Positions 21,745 through 27,993 of a stretch of DNA of 27,993 nt are shown here, in pieces. The stretch's first letter is position 1. Each line of letters starts with the position of its first letter. The position numbers were made by a program, and so were the translations under genes. The notes under the pieces are model-generated. The model was not told the origin of the DNA. It did not search any database and saw only the letters and a list, made by a program, of their open reading frames with translations. This stretch comes from Pyrinomonadaceae bacterium (GTDB lineage Bacteria; Acidobacteriota; Blastocatellia; Pyrinomonadales; Pyrinomonadaceae), in NCBI GenBank assembly GCA_025937955.1, contig JAICQI010000002.1, positions 1 through 27,993 of the forward strand. The letters run 5' to 3'.

Positions 21745-24700
21745 TTTTATCCCAATCCGGATCTGCCTTGGGCGCATGGTTCGTTGGGGTTTCGTGGACG
21801 AATCAATAAACTCCGATCCGAAACTGAAGACTGTCTTATTCAGTACGTTATCGAACTCGACCGAGGGTCGGATGCGCAGACGCTCCGAGAGACGGAACTC
21901 TTTGGTTACATTGAGATCGAGCATGAAGAGACCTGGCCCACGACCGGCGTTGCGCGGGAGGGTTCCGCTCTGACCGATCGGAGGCAAGCTGAATGAGTGA
22001 TTGGGTCGATCATTTGAGACATCGTCGAGATTTCGATCCATCCCCCCAATCGTGATGTTGAAAGGCGCTCCTGAAGCAACACGCCAGATCGGCGACAATT
22101 GCAAACCGCCCAAGCTGAACGTGCCCGAAAAGACAAAACGATGCCGGCGATCGAGCAGACTGCGCGCACGCTCCGCGCGAAAGTCACCGGGAATGAGTGC
22201 ATCGGAAGTGTTCACGACACCGTCATCGGTCAAACTCGACAACGTATATCCCGCGCGAAAACCAAATCCGGATCCGAATTGCTTCCGCAGTTCGAGCGTC
22301 ATCCCGCGATAGAAGCTGTTGCCAGCCGAGATGAGTTGTTCGAGCTCTCCGCGCGTAGGATCGGGACGCAGATTGTTAATTGCGGCAAGCGCGACTTCGA
22401 TCATCGTCGTCGAGCTTGGACTGTTGAGATTCATTACTGAGATCGGAACACCAAACTCAACGATTCGTTGCACCGTATTCGAGCTTCCGTAGCCGAACCT
22501 CACCAATTCGCCGGCGTTGGCAGTGTTGTGCAGTGGGCGGCCAGAAGCAGTGCGGAAGTTGGCGAAATCGCGTGAGGCCAGATATTCGGAAAAGTTCTTG
22601 TAGCCCGCCGGAAGCACGGGCGCGTTTGCATTGAATTCGCGCCACAGGTGTATGCCTCGCGTAAAGCTGAAGTTTGCTTCCACTGCATAACCGCGGCCCA
22701 GATCACGCTCGACGCCAGCGTTGAACTGATAACTTTCCGGAATCCTCAAATCCGGATCGAGGCGACGCGAAAAGTTTGTATTCGTCACCGCAAAGTCGCG
22801 AACCAACGGCGAATCCTCGGACAGCGTTTCGGGAAAGCGCAGGTTCGCGGCAATGAATGTACGTGGATCGCGAAGCAGGTTCGTATCGAAAAAGAGTTGT
22901 TGCTTGCCCAACGTGAAATCATCGATGGTGCGTAGCAGCGGGCGGTTGAAGAAGATGCCACCACCGAAGCGCAGAGCAAGCTTTCCGGAGTCGAGTGGAC
23001 TGTACGCCAGCGAGAACCTTGGACCAAAGTTGTTTGGATCGTGAAGAATCGTCTCGTACTCGTAACGCAAACCGTAACTCAGCAGCAGTTGCGGCAGGAG
23101 CTGCCATTCATGCTGCAGAAACACGCCCGTGTAGAAGTTCTTCTGTGTTGATGAACTCTGAAACGTTTGCCGAAAGCGACTGGGAACACCCGCCAGGAAA
23201 TCGCCCGCGCTAGCGAAGTTGAACGTCCCGCTGAGGTCCGAGAGATCGATGAACGTTGAACGCACGTGATGGATGTCAGCACCCATCTTGAGCGAGTGAT
23301 TTCCATTTATGAAGGAGAGCACGTTTTGCGCTTGCACGCGTTGCTCGCGCCTGTCGCTACCGCCGGAGGTTGAGGAACCGGCGACCAGCGTTCCTGTTCG
23401 CCTTTCCGGATCTTCAGCCGGCAGCGGATCGTTCAAAGCGATCAGCACCACGGGCGAGTTGCCACCGCTCGCTTCAAAAGCCGGCGCTAGACGCGAGTAT
23501 TGAAACCGCGTCTGATTCACTAATCGCTCCGAAAGAACCAACGTATCGGAAATCGAGATCGCGTCTGAATCGCGCCGCCGGCCCTGAAAACTTTCTGCCA
23601 GACGGTTGCCGCCGCCAAACTGTCGCAGGTTGAGGAGTCGCCCACCCTGGTACACAAACGAAGCGTTGTGCGTGGGACCAAACTGCTGATCCACGCGCGC
23701 TGTGATGCTCGTGTTCCGGAGCGGTGTACTGACTGACGAAACGAATGGAGCGACTTCCGCGGCCAGTCTCGGCTCTTCAGCATCTTCGAGACGGCGGCGA
23801 CTGAGATCCGTCGGCGCGGGCAGCGATAATGTCGGATTTTGCTTTACGGGAACCAGCGTATCGATCAGCGCACTGTCTAGAACCTTGCTCAGCTCGTAAG
23901 AGACAAAGAAGACACTTTCACGAACGAGTGGTCCACCAAGCGTGAATCCGGTGACGTGTTCCTGTAGCGGCAGTCGCGGAATGCCAAGCGAGTTGTTGCG
24001 GAATGTGTTGGCATTAAGCGACTCGTCCTCGAAGTAGTAGAACCCGCGACCATGGAACTGCTTTGAACCGCTGCGTGTGCGCAGATTGACTCGACCGCCG
24101 GATGCACGCCCGTACTCAGCCGAGAACTGGTTCGTGATCACCTGCACCTCGGCGACTGCTTCGAGCGACGGTTGGAAACGTTCGCGGGCGGCGCGATCGT
24201 CGTTGTTGTCGAGACCGTCGATGGTCAGATTGTTTGAATAAGCGGGCGCGCCCGCGAGCGAGAAGGTGCCGGCTTCTTCAGGGGTGTTGGCGTGATTGGC
24301 GTTGCGATCCTCAGCGAGGTCGCGCGTGGATAGCGGTTCTTCGGTGACGCCCGGAAGCGTAAAGATGAGATCCAGGATCGAGCGCGTATTGATTGGCAAT
24401 GACTCGAGCTCGCGTGTTGCGAGAGTTGCGCCCGTGACGGTGCGTTTTGTATCGACAACCGGAATGTCAGCGGTAGTGATAACAACCGGCTCAACTTCCA
24501 CGCTCGACGGAATGAGCATCACCGGCAGTTCGAGACTTTGCCCGGAAACGGTTGCATTGTTTGTGATCTGTTGCGCTGCGAAGCCGGTGAAGGACACTTG
24601 AACGATATACGTGCCCGGTTCGAGTTGGACCAGGCGATAACGTCCTTCCGCATCGCTTGTAGTTGTGCGTTTTTGACCCGTCTTGACCAGTGTCGCTTGT

Positions 24701-24831
24701 ACTTCAGCGCCGGGAATCACCGCCGAGTTTTGATCGACGATCCGGCCAAAGATCACAACTGTGTCAAGGTCTTGGGCGTTAACGTTGAAAGTGAATAGAA
24801 AGATAGTGAGAAGTGTGTGACGTGAGGTCAT
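21730..24831 (-). CDS. TonB-dependent receptor with carboxypeptidase-regulatory-like N-terminal domain (Oar-like)
   Basis: A 1033-residue outer-membrane protein. It has a signal peptide (MTSRHTLLTIFLFTFNVNA, cut after A19). A carboxypeptidase-regulatory-like beta sandwich spans about 25-110 (IFGRIVDQNSAVIPGAEVQA, YRLVQLEPGTYIVQVSFTGF). A plug domain covers about 120-250, with NNLTIDGLDNND and VITNQFSAEYGRASGG. A long beta barrel follows, ending FDNVLNKTVFSFG and QIRIGIKISHG. Such receptors import unidentified ligands such as glycans or siderophores using TonB energy, and are abundant in Acidobacteriota. The last residues I-S-H-G and the TGA stop are encoded by a dispersed repeat, so the natural end may have been slightly altered. 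It is not in an operon with genes revealing a substrate. An inverted repeat and an ATAGGTC element precede it. Confidence 0.93.
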   Translation of the reverse strand: MTSRHTLLTIFLFTFNVNAQDLDTVVIFGRIVDQNSAVIPGAEVQATLVKTGQKRTTTSDAEGRYRLVQLEPGTYIVQVSFTGFAAQQITNNATVSGQSLELPVMLIPSSVEVEPVVITTADIPVVDTKRTVTGATLATRELESLPINTRSILDLIFTLPGVTEEPLSTRDLAEDRNANHANTPEEAGTFSLAGAPAYSNNLTIDGLDNNDDRAARERFQPSLEAVAEVQVITNQFSAEYGRASGGRVNLRTRSGSKQFHGRGFYYFEDESLNANTFRNNSLGIPRLPLQEHVTGFTLGGPLVRESVFFVSYELSKVLDSALIDTLVPVKQNPTLSLPAPTDLSRRRLEDAEEPRLAAEVAPFVSSVSTPLRNTSITARVDQQFGPTHNASFVYQGGRLLNLRQFGGGNRLAESFQGRRRDSDAISISDTLVLSERLVNQTRFQYSRLAPAFEASGGNSPVVLIALNDPLPAEDPERRTGTLVAGSSTSGGSDRREQRVQAQNVLSFINGNHSLKMGADIHHVRSTFIDLSDLSGTFNFASAGDFLAGVPSRFRQTFQSSSTQKNFYTGVFLQHEWQLLPQLLLSYGLRYEYETILHDPNNFGPRFSLAYSPLDSGKLALRFGGGIFFNRPLLRTIDDFTLGKQQLFFDTNLLRDPRTFIAANLRFPETLSEDSPLVRDFAVTNTNFSRRLDPDLRIPESYQFNAGVERDLGRGYAVEANFSFTRGIHLWREFNANAPVLPAGYKNFSEYLASRDFANFRTASGRPLHNTANAGELVRFGYGSSNTVQRIVEFGVPISVMNLNSPSSTTMIEVALAAINNLRPDPTRGELEQLISAGNSFYRGMTLELRKQFGSGFGFRAGYTLSSLTDDGVVNTSDALIPGDFRAERARSLLDRRHRFVFSGTFSLGGLQLSPIWRVASGAPFNITIGGMDRNLDDVSNDRPNHSFSLPPIGQSGTLPRNAGRGPGLFMLDLNVTKEFRLSERLRIRPSVEFDNVLNKTVFSFGSEFIDSSTKPQRTMRPRQIRIGIKISHG

Positions 24832-24878
24832 TTTTCTGTGCTCCTTGTGAGGTTGTTACTGCGGGCGAGAATTTAGCA

Positions 24879-24917
24879 CAGAATTAAGAAATTCTGTATA
24901 GGTCTTACAGGACTTAT
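24879..24917. promoter_or_regulatory. Inverted repeat plus ATAGGTC element, copy 3
   Basis: CAGAATT (24879-24885) and AATTCTG (24890-24896) form a 7-bp hairpin with AAGA between. TATAGGTCTTACAGGACTTA follows from 24897, a degenerate form of the ATAGGTC/GGAC palindrome at 3537 and 19599, and overlaps the hspR stop codon. The hairpin has no T-tract on the minus strand, so it looks more like a binding site for TonB-receptor control than a terminator. Confidence 0.4.
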
Positions 24918-25309
24918 TATTGTCGTGAGGTGCGGCGGCGCAGTGCAGCGGTGCGGGTGAGGGGAACAAGCGCGTCGCTCCCTTCAGGTGCTGCTTCGAA
25001 ATTCGTGAGCTCTTCGGCGTGCGACTGCAAGTATTGAAAGAAGCGCTCAAACTCCTGCTGCATCGCATCCATCTTTTCCCGCATGTTCAGAATGATCTCT
25101 ACGCCTGCTAGATTCACTCCGAGATCTCGCGTTAGCGAAAGAATCAACTCCAGCCGTTCAAGATCCGGATCAGTGTAGAGCCGTGTGTTTCCTTCCGAGC
25201 GCGAAGGCTTCAGCAACCCCTCGCGTTCATAAAGTCTCAGCGTTTGCGGATGAATCCCATACTGATCCGCTACAGCGCTGATCGTGTATGTTCTCGGCTT
25301 TCTGCTCAC
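24917..25309 (-). CDS. hspR: HspR, MerR-family heat-shock repressor
   Basis: A 130-residue MerR-type regulator. The N-terminal winged helix (YTISAVADQYGIHPQTLRLY, EREGLLKPSRSEGNTRLYTD) and the following LERLELILSLTRDLGVNLAG segment are typical of HspR. In Streptomyces and others HspR binds HAIR sites and represses the dnaK operon with DnaK as co-repressor. A coiled-coil stretch (MREKMDAMQQEFERFFQYLQ) follows, and the C-terminus is basic. Its ATG overlaps the dnaJ stop by four bases, so dnaK, dnaJ and hspR are expressed together and should be autoregulated. No CTTGAGT-type HAIR site was noticed in the window; it would be expected upstream of dnaK, outside. An ATAGGTC repeat runs into its stop codon. 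Confidence 0.92.
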   Translation of the reverse strand: MSRKPRTYTISAVADQYGIHPQTLRLYEREGLLKPSRSEGNTRLYTDPDLERLELILSLTRDLGVNLAGVEIILNMREKMDAMQQEFERFFQYLQSHAEELTNFEAAPEGSDALVPLTRTAALRRRTSRQ

Positions 25310-26466
25310 TCCAACCCCATCTCCACACGCGGGTTCGTTGTATTCAACTTCGAATACTCCCGCAGCAAATCTTTAGTCTCTTCCGAAATCACTTTCGGTA
25401 AAGTCACCTGGACTTCGACAAACTGATGGCCCTTCGCACCGGGATTCCGCAGCGACGGCGCGCCGCGGTCACGCAGACGAAACTTCTGTCCCGATTGCGT
25501 TCCCGGTGGAATGCGCAACTGCGTTTTGCCCTCAACCGTCGGCACTTCAATCTTAGCGCCAAGCGCTGCTTCCGGAACGGTAATCGGCACCGTCACGTAG
25601 ATGTTGTCGCCTTTGCGCGTAAAATACTTGTGCTGACCAACATTGGTGATGATGTGCAGATCTCCCGGCTGCGCTCCGAGACGACCGCCCTCGCCCTTCC
25701 CGGGAATCCTCACCCGCGAACCAGTCTCAACACCCGCCGGAATGCGAACCTTCACCGTCTCGGTTTTTGGCGTCGTGCCCTTTCCATGACACAGCGAACA
25801 CGGCGCGCGCCGTCGCCCGGTTCCACTACAATCCGTACACTCCTGCGCAAACCGAAGCCGCCCACCGGCGCGCTGCACCTGGCCCGAGCCTTTGCACGTA
25901 GGACAAACCACCACTGGCCCACCGATATCTCCAGCGCCGTTGCAACGCGAACACTGCTCCGAACGATTAACCGTGATGTTGGTAGTTAACCCCTTGATCG
26001 CTTCTTCAAACGAAAGCGCCAGCGGCATCTCGATGTCAGCGCCGCGCTGAGGCTGCGGCCGTGGCGGCTCTTTCTCTTTCGTCGCGCCACCACCAAACAG
26101 GTCCGCAAAGATGTCGCGGAAACTGCTGCCACCGCCGGAACTTGTCGATGTACTACCCCAGTCAAAACCCGTGAAATCAAATCCCGGCGAGGGACGCCCG
26201 CCGCTCGATGGACCAGCGCCTCTGGCCGCGGCGTCAGCAAGGTTTTCAGAGTATTGGCCAAAACGATCGTAAACGCTTCGCTTCTTTGGATCGGAAAGCA
26301 CGTCGTGCGCTTCCGACATCAGTTTGAAGCGTTCCTCAGCAGCTTTATCACCCGGATTTACGTCAGGATGATACTTGCGCGCCAGGCGCCGGTAAGCCTT
26401 TTTGATCTCATCGGGCTTGGCGTCGCGCTTGATGCCGAGTATTTGGTAATAGTCCTGCTTAGCCAT
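25306..26466 (-). CDS. dnaJ: Chaperone protein DnaJ
   Basis: The 386-residue co-chaperone stimulates DnaK ATPase and delivers unfolded clients. The J domain covers 1 to about 70, with HPD at 33-35 (YHPDVNPGD). A Gly/Phe/Ser-rich linker (FDFTGFDWGSTS, FRDIFADLFGGG) follows. The zinc-binding region has all four repeats (CSRCNGAG, CPTCKGSG, CTDCSGTG, CSLCHGKG), so it is a type I DnaJ. The C-terminal substrate domains include VRIPAGVETGSRVRIPGKGE and LRIPPGTQSGQKFRLRDRG. It is separated from dnaK by 111 bases containing a palindromic repeat and is coupled to hspR by a four-base overlap. grpE, often next to dnaJ, is not between dnaK and dnaJ here. Confidence 0.96.
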   Translation of the reverse strand: MAKQDYYQILGIKRDAKPDEIKKAYRRLARKYHPDVNPGDKAAEERFKLMSEAHDVLSDPKKRSVYDRFGQYSENLADAAARGAGPSSGGRPSPGFDFTGFDWGSTSTSSGGGSSFRDIFADLFGGGATKEKEPPRPQPQRGADIEMPLALSFEEAIKGLTTNITVNRSEQCSRCNGAGDIGGPVVVCPTCKGSGQVQRAGGRLRFAQECTDCSGTGRRRAPCSLCHGKGTTPKTETVKVRIPAGVETGSRVRIPGKGEGGRLGAQPGDLHIITNVGQHKYFTRKGDNIYVTVPITVPEAALGAKIEVPTVEGKTQLRIPPGTQSGQKFRLRDRGAPSLRNPGAKGHQFVEVQVTLPKVISEETKDLLREYSKLNTTNPRVEMGLE

Positions 26467-26472
26467 GATGTT

Positions 26473-26577
26473 ATTGCCGATTGTAAATTGCCGATTGCCG
26501 ATTGAAGAAAAGGCGGAGGGAAACGCTATCTCCGCCTCTTCAAATCGGCAATTGGCAATCGGAAATTGGCAATTGCC
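26473..26577. repeat. Palindromic AT-rich repeat between dnaK and dnaJ (family D)
   Basis: Tandem units of ATTGCCGATTG on the left (from 26473) are mirrored by CGGCAATTGGCAATCGGAAA on the right, around a GC-rich core stem GGCGGAG (26512-26518)/CTCCGCC (26530-26536). On the minus strand the core is followed by TTTTCTTC. It begins immediately after the dnaK stop. It could stop a fraction of transcripts or protect the dnaK mRNA end, setting a higher dnaK than dnaJ level. Confidence 0.75.
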
Positions 26578-27993
26578 TTACTTGTTCTCGTCTACATCCA
26601 CGTATTCAGCGTCGATGACATTGTCATCACCTGAGCTACCGCTTGACGACGATGCGCCGGCCGCTGATGCCTGTTCGTCAGGGGCTTGCGCACCCGGCGA
26701 TGGCGCCTGCTGGTAGAGCGCTTCGGCAAGTTTGTGCGAAGCGGCCTGGAGCTGGTTGAAAGCCTCGTTGATTCTCTCAACTCCACCCTCCGTCAACGCT
26801 TTCTTCGCATCTGCAATCGCCGATTCAACGTCAGCAGCAACTGCTCCGACCTTGTCGCGATTGTCGGCAAGCGTCTTCTCCATCTGGTAGACCAGACCAT
26901 CGAGACGATTGCGAGCTTCGATCTCCTCGCGCTTGCGAGCGTCGTCAGCAGAGTGCGACTCAGCGTCTTTCATCATCCGGTCGATCTCATCCTTCGACAG
27001 ACCCGAAGAAGCCGTGATTGTGATCTTCTGCTCGCGACCCGTACCCATGTCCTTTGCCGACACGTTCACGATGCCGTTCGCGTCGATGTCGAAAGCGACT
27101 TCAATCTGCGGCATGCCGCGCGGTGCAGGTGGAATACCGACCAGGTGAAACTTGCCGAGCGTGCGATTGTCACCGGCCATTCCTCGTTCACCCTGAAGCA
27201 CGTGAACCTCAACCGACGTCTGGTTGTCGGAAGCAGTTGAAAAGATTTCAGACTTCCGCGTGGGGATAGTCGTGTTTCTCTCAATCAGCTTCGTGAACAC
27301 TCCGCCGAGCGTCTCGATGCCGAGGCTGAGCGGTGTCACGTCGAGCAACAGGATGTCAGTCTTCTCACCCGAAAGCACACCGGCCTGCACGGCCGCGCCG
27401 ATCGCTACCACTTCATCAGGGTTCACGCTCTTGTTTGGCTCTTTGCCAAACATTTCCTTGACGATCTCCTGGACCTTCGGAATACGCGTCGAACCACCAA
27501 CCAGCACGACCTCGTCGATCTTCCTCGCATCGACGCCGGCATCCTTCAACGCCGTTTCCACCGGGCCTCTGAGTCGCGTCAGAATTGGCTCAACCAACTG
27601 TTCGAAACGCGAGCGCGTCAGTTTCATCGCCAGGTGCTTCGGACCAGACTGATCCGCGGTCACAAACGGCAGGTTGATCTCCGTCTCCATCGTGCTGGAG
27701 AGCTCGATCTTTGCCTTTTCAGCCGCTTCCTTCAGACGCTGCAACGCCATCTTGTCGTTCGAGAGATCGATACCCTGATCTTTCTTGAACTCGTCGATGA
27801 TCCATTCGATCAAACGCTCGTCGATGTCGTCGCCGCCCAGGTGGGTGTCACCGTTGGTCGACTTAACTTCGACAACGCCTTCGCCGACTTCGAGGATCGA
27901 CACGTCAAAAGTACCGCCACCGAAGTCGAACACTGCGATCGTCTCGTCTTTCTTCTTGTCGAGACCGTACGCGAGCGCAGCGGCTGTCGGCTC
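26578..27993 (-). CDS. dnaK: Chaperone protein DnaK (Hsp70), N-terminus outside window
   Basis: The frame is open to the window end, giving 471 residues; roughly 170 N-terminal residues are missing. The first visible residues EPTAAALAYGLDKKKDETIA lie in the ATPase domain, followed by the phosphate loop VFDFGGGTFDVSILEV. VLVGGSTRIPKVQEIV and NPDEVVAIGAAVQAG complete the ATPase domain, and LLLDVTPLSLGIETLGGVFT marks the linker and start of the substrate-binding domain. The helical lid has a Gly/Ala/Ser-rich tail ending NVIDAEYVDVDENK. DnaK folds and protects proteins with ATP, DnaJ and GrpE. It is the upstream gene of dnaK-dnaJ-hspR. A GTG inside the frame at 27933 is internal, not the start. 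Confidence 0.97.
   Translation of the reverse strand, partial: EPTAAALAYGLDKKKDETIAVFDFGGGTFDVSILEVGEGVVEVKSTNGDTHLGGDDIDERLIEWIIDEFKKDQGIDLSNDKMALQRLKEAAEKAKIELSSTMETEINLPFVTADQSGPKHLAMKLTRSRFEQLVEPILTRLRGPVETALKDAGVDARKIDEVVLVGGSTRIPKVQEIVKEMFGKEPNKSVNPDEVVAIGAAVQAGVLSGEKTDILLLDVTPLSLGIETLGGVFTKLIERNTTIPTRKSEIFSTASDNQTSVEVHVLQGERGMAGDNRTLGKFHLVGIPPAPRGMPQIEVAFDIDANGIVNVSAKDMGTGREQKITITASSGLSKDEIDRMMKDAESHSADDARKREEIEARNRLDGLVYQMEKTLADNRDKVGAVAADVESAIADAKKALTEGGVERINEAFNQLQAASHKLAEALYQQAPSPGAQAPDEQASAAGASSSSGSSGDDNVIDAEYVDVDENK

Overview
The window is a GC-rich, gene-dense chromosomal segment that most resembles a Gram-negative Acidobacteriota genome, perhaps class Blastocatellia. This is inference. 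It rests on a large Oar-like TonB-dependent receptor with an N-terminal carboxypeptidase-regulatory domain, a cytosolic Ser/Thr kinase carrying TolB-like and TPR regions, a dnaK-dnaJ-hspR heat-shock cluster, heptose/LPS-type genes, a GxxExxY gene and many palindromic intergenic repeats. No tRNA, rRNA, CRISPR array, transposase or phage gene was seen.

Layout. 1-3039 (+): end of recX, then alaS. 3120-6211: envelope genes (a peptidoglycan-binding protein on -, a lytic transglycosylase on +), a zinc-ribbon/PH-like membrane protein and an unrecognised exported protein. 6212-6722 holds no gene but contains a palindromic repeat and a candidate structured RNA on the minus strand. 6723-9427 (-): asparaginase, an unknown protein and a class-V aminotransferase, tightly packed. 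9572-10066 (-): a secreted 3D-domain protein behind a 356-base leader. 10423-12250 (-): a beta-propeller lipoprotein and a class-I glutamine amidotransferase. 12379-19541 (-): a long, mostly overlapping run of Trm112-like protein, heptosyltransferase (GT9), heptose-7-phosphate kinase, Ser/Thr kinase, PBP4-type peptidase and a DapF-like protein. 19647-21125: two convergent genes, an unknown cysteine-rich protein and a TPR-DUF4388 protein. 21338-24831 (-): TonB receptor followed by a GxxExxY gene. 24917-27993 (-): dnaK (cut by the window end), dnaJ and hspR.

How the genes work together. Much of the window serves the cell envelope: peptidoglycan precursor (dapF-like), remodelling (PBP4, lytic transglycosylase, 3D protein, peptidoglycan-binding protein), LPS inner-core sugars (heptose kinase and GT9) and outer-membrane uptake. 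The Ser/Thr kinase is translationally coupled to the heptose and PBP4 genes and may connect signalling with envelope synthesis.

Most notable observations: (1) a candidate minus-strand RNA at about 6298-6545, with three hairpins that each display a U-GGGGG loop and a strong intrinsic terminator; (2) a GxxExxY gene bounded by inverted copies of a short repeat whose solo copies are scattered through the window, with one end supplying its start codon and the other its stop codon; (3) copies of that repeat encode the last residues and stop codon of two unrelated genes, and nearly all repeats in the window abut stop codons; (4) a DapF homologue in which both catalytic cysteines read as serine; (5) a recurring ATAGGTC palindromic element in three intergenic spaces.
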